Source: CBFHWY01 sp965659675
GTDB lineage: Bacteria; Bacteroidota; Bacteroidia; Flavobacteriales_G; Salibacteraceae
DNA length: 13,937 nucleotides
Direction of reading: 5' to 3'
Assembly (NCBI GenBank): GCA_965659675.1
Contig: CBFHWY010000069.1
Coordinates: forward strand, 1-13,937
The position numbers were made by a program, and so were the translations under genes. The number at the start of each line of letters is the position of its first letter. Position 1 is the first letter of the stretch. This document shows positions 1 to 7,357 of the stretch, piece by piece. The notes under the pieces were generated by a model that was not told the origin of the DNA, did no database searches, and worked only from the letters and a program-made list of their open reading frames with translations.

Positions 1-137
1 GTTTAGCTAGTGGAGCCGACCTTGAAATGGCTAGTCGTATTGCGAATTTAGCGGGCGGACTTGTATGTGAATCGGTTGGAGTGGTTCCGGTGAATAGCGA
101 ACAACTCTTGCAGGAGACAATCATGAGCATCAAGTAA
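1..137 (+). CDS. PfkB-family sugar kinase, C-terminal fragment (probable heptose-7-phosphate kinase)
   Basis: Only the last 44 codons are in the window. The frame begins at base 3 and ends with TAA at 135-137. The tail reads ASGADLEMASRIANLAGG, then LVCESVGVVPVNSEQLLQE. This resembles the final helix region of PfkB/ribokinase-fold kinases, where an alternating Ala/Asn/Gly helix closes the nucleotide pocket and is followed by a Val-Gly-Val-x-Pro-Val segment. The 'GVVPV...EQLLQE' ending resembles RfaE/HldE-type D-glycero-beta-D-manno-heptose-7-phosphate kinases, which make ADP-heptose for the LPS inner core; this specific assignment is an inference. The gene ends three bases before the TrkH start, so the two are likely co-transcribed. 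Another PfkB member cannot be excluded without the N-terminus and substrate-binding residues. Confidence 0.6.
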   Translation, partial: LASGADLEMASRIANLAGGLVCESVGVVPVNSEQLLQETIMSIK

Positions 138-140
138 ACC

Positions 141-1970
141 ATGGATGTTAATCGCCTTCGGGAGAAGATCAATATTTCCATTTACGGCTCAAAATTTAAG
201 GTTGAGCGGGGGTTCAAACTGCTCTCACTGGTCGTATCCATCTTCGCCTTAGGCGTACTCACCTATTACTACGGATTTCAGCACAGCCCCTCAAGAGAAT
301 ACTTTCTGCTTGGGGTCATTCGAATCAGCTTCCTCTTTTACATCGTGCACTATCTGGTGAAGATCTTCTACGATTTTAATCCAAAGGACTTCATTAAACG
401 AAATTGGTTTGAGGGTCTGATGGTCTTTGTGCTCATCATCGATGGGATCTCTTTTACCTTCTTTAAGACCCTGGTGATAGAGAGCTTTTTTCGAGGCATG
501 GGATTTAATGCCCTTTCTGGTGCTTCAGAGCTTTTTATTCAGGTTTACCTCTTCATCATTGTGGTCACCGAGCTCAGGAAGAGCGGAGAATTCATTCCAC
601 AGATCAAAGTTCATCCCGCCGTACTGTTCATTTTTTCATTTGCCATGCTCATTTTTATTGGCACCGGACTTCTCATGTTGCCCGAAATGAGCACCGTGCC
701 AGGAAGCATGAATTTCATTGATGCGCTTTTCACCGCAACGAGCGCAACTTGTGTGACCGGACTCATTGTGGTAGATACAGCCACAGCATTCACATTTAAG
801 GGGCATGCAGTTATCCTTCTCCTGATGAAAGTGGGAGGAATCAACATCATCGCTTTTGGTGCTTTTCTAACCCTTTTGGGAAGATTAGGAGTAGGTTTAA
901 AACACCACAATGTGATCGAGGATTTTGTGAACAAGGAGTCGATCTTCAGTGCTAAGGGAATGCTTGGACGGATCATTCTGGTCAGCGTATTGATCGAGTT
1001 GGTCGGCTGTGTATTGATCTTCTTGCTGGTAAGTGCACCACTTGAATTCCTGAATTTTGGAGATAAGGTATTCTTTGCCCTCTTCCATTCGGTTTCTGCC
1101 TTTAACAATGCAGGATTTTCGATTTTCAGTAATGGCTTGTACAATGATTATTTGGATAGTCTTTTCTATTTCCACATCATCGTTGGTTTGTTGATCTTCT
1201 TTGGATCGCTTGGGTTCACTACCCTTTTCGATCTCTTTGATTGGAGAAATGTAAAAGAAAGGATCAAAAGTCCATGGAAGAAACCCCACCTCAGCAGTCA
1301 GGTTTCGTGGATATCTGCCGTGATTCTGATCCTCACTGGAGCACTCTTCTTTTACATCTTTGAACGGGAGAATACTATGTCTGACCTCAACGAATCGGGC
1401 GCTGTGATCGCTTCCTTTTTTCAGTCCATTTCCCTCAGAACCGCTGGCTTCAATACGGTGGACCTCACTCAAATGTCGGTGCCCTTTATCATGGTCTGTT
1501 TGGTCTTGATGTTCATTGGTGGCGCCTCGAGTTCCACTGCCGGGGGAATCAAAACTTCTACATTTTCAATTGTGATCTTATCAGCCTATTCCACCATTCG
1601 CGGAAAGAAACGCATCGAGTTGTTCAAAAAGACCCTTCCAGAAGGAGTGGTATTTCGCAGTCATTCCATCTTCATTTTCGCCCTTGGCGGAATCCTGACG
1701 GGCATATTCCTTTTGAGTATTACCGAAAGTGGACTATTGGCTGGCGACAAATACGATATGATGGACGTGATCTTTGAAGAGGTCAGTGCATTTTCAACTG
1801 TTGGTGCTTCTACTGGTCTCACCGGAGCACTTTCAAACCCGGGAAAGCTCATCATTATAGTTTCTATGTTTGTCGGTCGACTCGGAACGCTCACAATAGC
1901 TTATGCATTGAGCAAGAAGATCAGCTCGACGAATTATAAATATCCTGAAGAATCAATGATGGTTGGCTAA
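141..1970 (+). CDS. trkH: TrkH-family potassium uptake protein
   Basis: This is an integral inner-membrane protein of 609 residues that forms the K+-conducting subunit of a Trk/Ktr system. The four pore loops typical of the superfamily are visible, each with its selectivity-filter glycine: TCVTGL (about residues 204-209), FNNAGFS (about 320-326), RTAGFN (about 433-438) and FSTVGAS (about 551-557). The conserved GGASSSTAGGIKTS segment (about 460-473) follows the third loop. About four hydrophobic segments precede the first pore loop (residues 25-155), making it longer than KtrB and closer to TrkH; Bacteroidota versions are often mislabelled 'ATPase'. The family works with a cytoplasmic NAD-binding regulator (TrkA/KtrA), which is not in this window. 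It starts three bases after the upstream kinase gene and lies 33 bases before ubiE. The family is secure; K+ versus Na+ selectivity is inferred from the filter glycines. Confidence 0.93.
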   Translation: MDVNRLREKINISIYGSKFKVERGFKLLSLVVSIFALGVLTYYYGFQHSPSREYFLLGVIRISFLFYIVHYLVKIFYDFNPKDFIKRNWFEGLMVFVLIIDGISFTFFKTLVIESFFRGMGFNALSGASELFIQVYLFIIVVTELRKSGEFIPQIKVHPAVLFIFSFAMLIFIGTGLLMLPEMSTVPGSMNFIDALFTATSATCVTGLIVVDTATAFTFKGHAVILLLMKVGGINIIAFGAFLTLLGRLGVGLKHHNVIEDFVNKESIFSAKGMLGRIILVSVLIELVGCVLIFLLVSAPLEFLNFGDKVFFALFHSVSAFNNAGFSIFSNGLYNDYLDSLFYFHIIVGLLIFFGSLGFTTLFDLFDWRNVKERIKSPWKKPHLSSQVSWISAVILILTGALFFYIFERENTMSDLNESGAVIASFFQSISLRTAGFNTVDLTQMSVPFIMVCLVLMFIGGASSSTAGGIKTSTFSIVILSAYSTIRGKKRIELFKKTLPEGVVFRSHSIFIFALGGILTGIFLLSITESGLLAGDKYDMMDVIFEEVSAFSTVGASTGLTGALSNPGKLIIIVSMFVGRLGTLTIAYALSKKISSTNYKYPEESMMVG

Positions 1971-2003
1971 ACTTTTAGTCCGATCAGATGTAATGTTAAT
2001 CAG

Positions 2004-2729
2004 ATGAGTAAGGTAACTCCATACGGAACCGAAGAGAGCAAAAAGAAGCAGGTCGCAGAGATGTTCGACAACATTGCCGGCAACTACGATTTTTTGAATC
2101 ATTTTCTCTCTCTGGGAATTGACGTCCTCTGGAGAAAACGTGCCATAAAATTACTGAAGCAGGATAAGCCAAAACGCATTCTTGATGTCGCGACTGGCAC
2201 TGCCGATTTTGCATTGCAAACAATGTCTATAAAACCCGATCACATCACTGGGGTAGATATTTCGAACAAGATGCTTGATGTTGGCCGAGTGAAGGTCAAG
2301 AAGAAACTGCTTGAGAATAAGATCGAGCTGAAATACGGCGATTCTGAGAACCTGCCATTTGAGGATGGTGCTTTTGATGCTTTGACCGTCGCTTTTGGTG
2401 TACGAAACTTTGAGCATCTTGAAAAGGGACTCAAAGAAATGAGTCGGGTTTTAAAACCAGGAGGCAGAGCGGTGATCCTGGAGTTCAGTAAACCTCGGGT
2501 TTTCCCAGTAAAACAGGTTTATAATTTCTACTTTAAATTCATCCTTCCATTCATCGGAAAGTACTTTTCAAAAGATCAAAGGGCTTACACTTACTTGCCA
2601 GAGTCGGTGGCTAGCTTCCCTGAAGACCAGGACTTTTTAAACATTCTGGATCAGTGCGGATACCAAAATACACGTCAAATTCGTTTGAGTTTCGGAATCG
2701 CCTCCATTTATACTGGGGAAGCAGTTTAG
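2004..2729 (+). CDS. ubiE: Demethylmenaquinone methyltransferase UbiE/MenG
   Basis: This cytoplasmic SAM-dependent C-methyltransferase (241 residues, normal family length) carries out the last step of menaquinone synthesis, methylating demethylmenaquinone. The class I methyltransferase fold is evident. Motif I is ILDVATGTADFAL (about residues 59-71), the acidic ribose-binding residue lies in GVDISNKML (about 83-91), and the family signature FGVRNFEHLEKGLKEMSRVL followed by KPGG is at about 131-155. The N-terminal 'VAEMFDNIAGNYDFLNHFLS' is also characteristic of UbiE. Bacteroidota generally use menaquinone only, so the menaquinone reaction is the expected one. The start ATG has no Shine-Dalgarno sequence, as is usual in this phylum. 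It sits between trkH (33-base gap) and porT (36-base gap). As I recall, the ubiE-porT pairing is common in Bacteroidota. Confidence 0.96.
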   Translation: MSKVTPYGTEESKKKQVAEMFDNIAGNYDFLNHFLSLGIDVLWRKRAIKLLKQDKPKRILDVATGTADFALQTMSIKPDHITGVDISNKMLDVGRVKVKKKLLENKIELKYGDSENLPFEDGAFDALTVAFGVRNFEHLEKGLKEMSRVLKPGGRAVILEFSKPRVFPVKQVYNFYFKFILPFIGKYFSKDQRAYTYLPESVASFPEDQDFLNILDQCGYQNTRQIRLSFGIASIYTGEAV

Positions 2730-2749
2730 CCTGCTCTTTTTCGATTGAC

Positions 2750-2757
2750 TAATTTTG
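2750..2757 (+). promoter_or_regulatory. Bacteroidota -7 promoter element upstream of porT
   Basis: The octamer TAATTTTG fits the Bacteroidota sigma-ABfA -7 consensus TAnnTTTG exactly. It ends 8 bases before the porT ATG, so transcription from it would begin only a few bases before the start codon, giving a nearly leaderless mRNA. I see no good -33 TTTG element at the usual 19-23 base spacing (the nearest is a GTTTAG at 2724-2729), so it could be a secondary promoter inside a longer operon, or chance. Confidence 0.4.
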
Positions 2758-2765
2758 CAGCTTAA

Positions 2766-3497
2766 ATGAAGCGCCTACTCCTAATTTCATTTGTTCTGGT
2801 TTCTTTTCTTTTTGGAAAAGATCTACGAGCTCAGCGCTATACGCATAAGAAGGTCGTGGAGAACTTACGCGACTTCGACAAGAAGAAGATGCACTTTGGG
2901 TTTGCACTGGGTTTTAACATCGCAGACTTTAATCTGGAGAACGATCTCTCCAGAGATCCTGAGCTCCTGGGATTGATCGTAGAACGGCAGTCAGGCTTTA
3001 GCATCGGCACTGTAGCAGACTATCACATTTTACCAGAACTCAATGCACGATTTCTTTTTGCCCTGAGTTTCGCTCAGCGTAACCTGAACTATACTTACGA
3101 CAGAGGCACAGGGGTGCAAAGTATTGTAACCAAACCGGTAGAATCTACCTATCTCGACTTTCCGCTAAACCTCAAGTATCGTTCCCTGCGCTACAACAAC
3201 TTTGCTGCCTACATCATTGGAGGTCCCATGTATCAACTCGATCTGGCATCAAAGGCTGGAGTGAATAACCAGGCCGCTTCTGCAGGAAATCAGGTGGTGA
3301 AGATCAAGCGGCACACCATGTCTGCACAAATTGGGGTTGGATTTGACTTCTTCCTGGAGTATTTCAAGTTTGGAACAGAAGTGAAAATGAGCTATGGCCT
3401 GGACAACATTCTGGTTCCAGATGGCACAGCATTCGACAGACCCATCAACTCTGTGAACTCTCGCCTGATTCAGGTTTCATTCCTATTTGAAGGTTAA
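2766..3497 (+). CDS. porT: PorT-family outer-membrane protein, type IX secretion biogenesis
   Basis: This is a 243-residue protein with a clear Sec signal peptide: MKR, then a hydrophobic stretch LLLISFVLVSFLFG, with cleavage probably after LRAQ near residue 23. The mature part has alternating amphipathic strands rich in Gly and aromatic residues (HFGFALGFNIADF, YLDFPLNLKYRSL, SAQIGVGFDFFLEYFKFGTE) and ends in VSFLFEG, consistent with an 8-strand outer-membrane beta-barrel of the PorT type (outer membrane beta-barrel_2 superfamily). PorT/SprT is required for T9SS protein secretion and, in gliding relatives, for surface adhesin delivery. The location just after ubiE supports the PorT assignment over a generic barrel. 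A T9SS cargo protein is encoded about 1 kb downstream. The gene ends directly against the TTG start of the next gene. Confidence 0.88.
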   Translation: MKRLLLISFVLVSFLFGKDLRAQRYTHKKVVENLRDFDKKKMHFGFALGFNIADFNLENDLSRDPELLGLIVERQSGFSIGTVADYHILPELNARFLFALSFAQRNLNYTYDRGTGVQSIVTKPVESTYLDFPLNLKYRSLRYNNFAAYIIGGPMYQLDLASKAGVNNQAASAGNQVVKIKRHTMSAQIGVGFDFFLEYFKFGTEVKMSYGLDNILVPDGTAFDRPINSVNSRLIQVSFLFEG

Positions 3498-4514
3498 TTG
3501 GATTCATTAACTCAGATCGTACTAGGCGCTTCCGTTGGCGAGGCTGTTCTCGGTAAGAAAGTAGGAAATAAGGCTCCTTTGTGGGGTGCAGTAGCCGGCA
3601 CGATCCCCGATCTTGACGTACTCACCAGATATATCCTAAGTCCGGTGGATAGCCTACTGGCACATCGCGGATTCAGTCATTCTATCGTTTTTTGCATTCT
3701 GGCAGCACCACTGTTTGGATATTTGGTCTATCGCATTCACAAAAATGATTCGGCCACCTGGAAAGACTGGTCGTGGTTGTTCTTTTGGGGCTTATTCACC
3801 CATCCCCTGCTCGATTCATTCACCACCTGGGGGACTCAGCTCTTTTGGCCAATGGTCCCAAGATTAGCCTACAAAAGCATCTTTGTGATCGACCCTCTCT
3901 ACACCTTCCCCTTTTTACTTTTTCTCATCCTTGCCGTGATCAAAAGAAAAGATGTACCTATTCGAAGGAAGTTCAATAATATCGGTCTTACAATAAGTAC
4001 CATCTATCTGCTGGCCACCTTTGTCAATAAATTGGACATTACCCAGATATTCGAGAACTCACTCAAAGGCCAGGAAATAGCATACAGTCGGATTGAGACC
4101 AAGCCCATGCCTTTGCAAAATATTCTGTGGACCGCCAATGTAGAAGTTGACTCAGGATACTACATTGGTTACTACAGTAGATTTGATGAAAGTGATGAGA
4201 TCCACTTCAATTTCTACCCACATAATAAGCATCGGATCAAAACACCTTTGTCCGAAGAGTTTCAAAAGCTTTATCGCATGACCAATGGCTGGTATGCGCT
4301 CGATCAAGTGAAGGATACGCTGGTGATCCACGATCTCCGCTTTGGGATCATGGGAGATTTTGAAACCGGAGAAGGCGAATTCGTATTTGACTATCTCGCC
4401 AAACCTTTTGAAGAGAACGGACGTACTGTTTATCACATAGAGCAAAAGCGAAATAGCTTCAATGGAAGTGATACCCTAGTGAGCAGACTTCTTCGCCGAA
4501 TAGGTGGAGTTTAA
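3498..4514 (+). CDS. YdjM-type membrane-bound metal-dependent hydrolase
   Basis: This 338-residue protein belongs to the LexA-binding inner-membrane metal-dependent hydrolase family (YdjM/YbcI, PF04307). The N-terminal MDSLTQIVLGASVGEAVLG is the family hallmark, and three conserved polar clusters follow: IPDLD (D38, D40), HRGFSHS (H56, H61) and HPLLDSFTTWG (H102, D106). These probably bind metal in or near the membrane. Hydrophobic segments lie at about 66-84, 92-104, 134-148 and 162-176; the C-terminal 160 residues are soluble and not recognised. The substrate is unknown in the family. The start must be TTG: the codon just before it is the in-frame TAA of porT, no ATG lies in frame before the metal motifs, and homologues begin with the same MDSLTQ. 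The zero-base spacing implies translational coupling with porT. Confidence 0.85.
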   Translation: MDSLTQIVLGASVGEAVLGKKVGNKAPLWGAVAGTIPDLDVLTRYILSPVDSLLAHRGFSHSIVFCILAAPLFGYLVYRIHKNDSATWKDWSWLFFWGLFTHPLLDSFTTWGTQLFWPMVPRLAYKSIFVIDPLYTFPFLLFLILAVIKRKDVPIRRKFNNIGLTISTIYLLATFVNKLDITQIFENSLKGQEIAYSRIETKPMPLQNILWTANVEVDSGYYIGYYSRFDESDEIHFNFYPHNKHRIKTPLSEEFQKLYRMTNGWYALDQVKDTLVIHDLRFGIMGDFETGEGEFVFDYLAKPFEENGRTVYHIEQKRNSFNGSDTLVSRLLRRIGGV

Positions 4515-4532
4515 AGCTTGTGCTGTATTTCG

Positions 4533-4555
4533 TACATTTGCCACAATAAGAGGAG
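4533..4555 (+). promoter_or_regulatory. Promoter -7 element and Shine-Dalgarno-like site before the 904-residue secreted protein gene
   Basis: TACATTTG at 4533-4540 matches TAnnTTTG exactly and lies just after the stop codon of the hydrolase gene, in the 44-base gap before the next start. AGGAG at 4551-4555 sits three bases before the ATG. A purine-rich SD sequence is uncommon in Bacteroidota genes, so it may be incidental. No convincing -33 box was found; TTG at 4518-4520 is too close. The position suggests that the secreted-protein gene has its own transcription start. Confidence 0.45.
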
Positions 4556-4558
4556 ATT

Positions 4559-7273
4559 ATGAGATATCTGTATTTGGCAATCATTTTACTTTTTGCGAAA
4601 ATTGGATTTGGTCAGGCGCAGACCGAGAATTACACGGTTCAACTGTATGCAACCATTACGCCGGCTACACCAGAGATTCAGATCAATTGGCAGGCAGACG
4701 CTAACGCCACCTCTTACACGATCTACAGAAAACACCCTGATAGCAGCAGCTGGGGAAATGCCTTAAGAACCCAACCTGCCCTGATCAATTATTTCATCGA
4801 TCGAAATGTAAGCAAAGGGGTTGCTTACGACTATAGAGTGGATAAGACCACTCCAAACTATACCGCTACTGGTTATCTCAGATCAGGAATTGAGGTTCCA
4901 CCAGTTGAAAATCGAGGTAAACTCATTCTAATTGCAGACCTTCAATACAGCTCCATTTTGAGAAACGATATCGATCGGTTAAAACTCGATCTGGAAGGAG
5001 ATGGTTGGAATGTGATCGAGCGCTTAATTCACAATCAGGCACCCGACACCACCGTTAAACGTGTGATTGTTCAGGAATGGAATAAAGATAGAGACAATGT
5101 CAAAGCTGTATACCTACTAGGGCACCTGGCCGTACCCATGTCGGGGACAACCAACATGGCTCCAGATGGAGTAACAGATAACTTTGGAGCCTGGCCTGCA
5201 GATGCATTTTACAGTGATGTTCGACAACAATATTGGCCAGACCTCAGCTTTACCTGGAGCAGAGACCTACGAAGAAGAAACATTCGTGGTGATGGTAAAT
5301 ACGACCGCGATGTTACCATGCAAAATGCAGAATTGGCCGTTGGTAGAGTCGACTTCAGCCAGTTCACATACTTTGCGAAAAATGAAGCTCAGCTTATGAG
5401 CGATTATCTAAAGAAAGCAAGAGCATATAAGTTCAAAGAACATACACCAAGCGAGCGTGCCTTGATAGACGATAATCTGGGTGTAAATACTGCGGGGCAA
5501 ACAGCAAAAGCAGAAGCCGCTTATAGAACTTTCGCAAATATTGTAGGAACATCAATAGATACAGGAGACTTTCGGGCTATTCTTGATACTTCGGATTATT
5601 TAATGGCCTACGTAAACGGTACAGGAACAAACGTGAGTCTGTCTGGTGCAGGAACTTCCCAGGACCTTGCCTCAGATTCCCTGCGGGCTACTTTTGCACT
5701 GCTCCATGGCGAGCAATTTGGCGACTTCGATCAGCTAAATAATTATATGAGATCCATGCTTGCGCAGGGAAGTGTACTCAACACCATGTGGTCGGGCAGC
5801 CCCTATACTCTTTTACACCCTCTGGGTTTAGGTGGAACCATGGGAGAATGTATGCAGTTGAGCTGGAATAATAGGTCAACGTACGATGTTGGAGGTCAGT
5901 TTGAAGGATATGTGCATCAGGCATTGATGGGAGACCCAACAATGCGCGCAAGAATAGTCGGGCCACCAAATAATTTAGTAGCAAGTAACCCAAGCACCAA
6001 TTTAGTGGAACTGAACTGGACTGCATCCACTGATAACATCGTTGGTTATCATATTTACAGAAAGAAGAAATACGAAGATTTTTATGAACGTCTGAACGAT
6101 ACCGCAATTGTAGGAACTGACTATGTCGATTCTTGTGTAGTAGACTCAGGCGATTACATCTATATGGTAAGGGCTTTGAAGTTGGAAGAGGTTGCAGCAG
6201 GATCTTATTATAATCTCAGTCAGGGAATCTTTGACTCTTTAACACTCAGTAATTCTTTGAAGCTGACCTCCGATTTTAGTGTCAGTGTGAATCAAAACGT
6301 AGCCACGCTTACCAATCTATCGAATACAAGCACGATCTATTGGGAATTTGGAGATGGGAATAATTCTAACCAAACCAGCCCAGCTCATCCCTATGGAAAG
6401 AATGGGACTTTCGATATCACCCAAGTATCGCTCAAAGGATGTAATAGTGATACGGTGATCAAGAGTGTGGATATTGACTATTTCCGTCCTGACCCTCCTT
6501 CTAACCTAAGAGTATCTGATCTGGGATCAAATTATCACCTCATCGAATGGGATTCGACGAGCTCGTTTATCAATGGTTATAATGTCTACAGAAGAGAATA
6601 CCCGAACGGTTTCTACCAGATTCTAACCAATTTTGGGTTCTGGAATAAGCAGTTCCTTGATGACTCATGTCTGGTAACACCGGGAGATTATGAATACATG
6701 GTCACTGCATTTAAGCGCGATACCTTCAGAAATGGGGTTAAACCAAACTTCAGTGATAGCATTACTTACGTGTACAACATTACTCAAGACTACTCTGTAA
6801 AGGCAGATTTCTCCTATTCTACCAATGCAGACACCATTTTCTTCAATAACCTATCTGCGGAAGCTGATTCGTTCATTTGGGACTATGGCACTGGTTTCGG
6901 TAGCAATGAGGAAAACCCGTACTACAATCTTGGTCAAAACAGGACCATCAATGTCAAATTAGTAAGTATTGGTTCTTGCGGAATCGACTCTGTGACCAAA
7001 TCGGTGGAATTAACTACCGTAGGCTTGCTCGATCCTGAAGGAAGAAGATTCAGCATTTATCCGAATCCTGCAAAAGATTGGATCAAGGTTTCTGTAGATC
7101 ATGGTGTTCACCATCTTCGTATTTATGATGTGGCAGGACGAATGGTCAGATCAGACAGGATCACAGAAGGTGATAATCGCATACTTATCGATGATCTTTC
7201 CGCAGGCGAATACCTCCTTGAGATCTACTCAGGAACAGCACTCCGTCGAGAGAAGCTGATCATAGGTAAATAG
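4559..7273 (+). CDS. Secreted multidomain protein: gingipain-like (C25-like) domain, FN3/PKD modules and T9SS sorting domain
   Basis: This 904-residue protein begins with a signal peptide (residues 1 to about 19, ending GFGQAQ). The order of domains, by eye, is: FN3-like (about 24-115, SYTIYRK); a C25/gingipain-like region (about 118-465) with YLLGHLAVPMSG, GAWPADAFYSDV, AELAVGRVDF and the closing HQALMGDPTMR; FN3 (about 470-570, GYHIYRKKK); PKD (about 575-640, WEFGDGN); FN3 (about 645-740, GYNVYRREY); a degenerate PKD (about 745-815, WDYGTGFGSNEENP); and a type A T9SS C-terminal domain (about 822-904) with SIYPNPAKDW, LRIYDVAGRMV and LSAGEYLLEIYSG. The sorting domain predicts export through T9SS to the cell surface or medium. 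At the places where gingipains carry catalytic His and Cys this protein shows VNGTG (N353) and LLHGEQFGDFD (H383), so it is probably not an active cysteine protease. Its role is unknown; binding or a scaffold function is possible. It stands alone between the hydrolase gene and the fad operon. Confidence 0.85.
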   Translation: MRYLYLAIILLFAKIGFGQAQTENYTVQLYATITPATPEIQINWQADANATSYTIYRKHPDSSSWGNALRTQPALINYFIDRNVSKGVAYDYRVDKTTPNYTATGYLRSGIEVPPVENRGKLILIADLQYSSILRNDIDRLKLDLEGDGWNVIERLIHNQAPDTTVKRVIVQEWNKDRDNVKAVYLLGHLAVPMSGTTNMAPDGVTDNFGAWPADAFYSDVRQQYWPDLSFTWSRDLRRRNIRGDGKYDRDVTMQNAELAVGRVDFSQFTYFAKNEAQLMSDYLKKARAYKFKEHTPSERALIDDNLGVNTAGQTAKAEAAYRTFANIVGTSIDTGDFRAILDTSDYLMAYVNGTGTNVSLSGAGTSQDLASDSLRATFALLHGEQFGDFDQLNNYMRSMLAQGSVLNTMWSGSPYTLLHPLGLGGTMGECMQLSWNNRSTYDVGGQFEGYVHQALMGDPTMRARIVGPPNNLVASNPSTNLVELNWTASTDNIVGYHIYRKKKYEDFYERLNDTAIVGTDYVDSCVVDSGDYIYMVRALKLEEVAAGSYYNLSQGIFDSLTLSNSLKLTSDFSVSVNQNVATLTNLSNTSTIYWEFGDGNNSNQTSPAHPYGKNGTFDITQVSLKGCNSDTVIKSVDIDYFRPDPPSNLRVSDLGSNYHLIEWDSTSSFINGYNVYRREYPNGFYQILTNFGFWNKQFLDDSCLVTPGDYEYMVTAFKRDTFRNGVKPNFSDSITYVYNITQDYSVKADFSYSTNADTIFFNNLSAEADSFIWDYGTGFGSNEENPYYNLGQNRTINVKLVSIGSCGIDSVTKSVELTTVGLLDPEGRRFSIYPNPAKDWIKVSVDHGVHHLRIYDVAGRMVRSDRITEGDNRILIDDLSAGEYLLEIYSGTALRREKLIIGK

Positions 7274-7320
7274 GTTTTCAACCCATTTTAAGACTCTTTA
7301 ATAATTCTTTGACCTTAATT

Positions 7321-7338
7321 TACTATGCGCGCATAGTA
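7321..7338 (+). promoter_or_regulatory. Perfect 18-bp palindrome, probable MarR operator
   Basis: TACTATGCGCGCATAGTA is a perfect inverted repeat with two 9-base arms and no spacer, ending 19 bases before the GTG start of the MarR gene. It overlaps or abuts a near-consensus -7 element (TATTTTG at 7337-7343, one base shorter than TAnnTTTG), and CTTTG at 7307-7311 could contribute a -33 contact, though the spacing is longer than usual. The length, symmetry and position fit a site for a MarR dimer that blocks transcription of its own operon. That binding is inferred. I saw no second full copy in the window. Confidence 0.7.
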
Positions 7339-7357
7339 TTTTGCTTATATTAGGGTC

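Noticed and set aside
897..1472. Long open frame on the minus strand opposite trkH (191 codons)
   Set aside because: It is antisense to a well-supported membrane transporter, has no recognisable motif and arises from the codon usage of the gene.
5942..5950. ATGCGCGCA inside the secreted protein gene as a second MarR site
   Set aside because: Only the central bases match the operator; the outer arms are absent and it is within the coding sequence.
7274..7320. Terminator between the secreted protein gene and the marR promoter
   Set aside because: The region is AT-rich but shows no stem with a following T-run.
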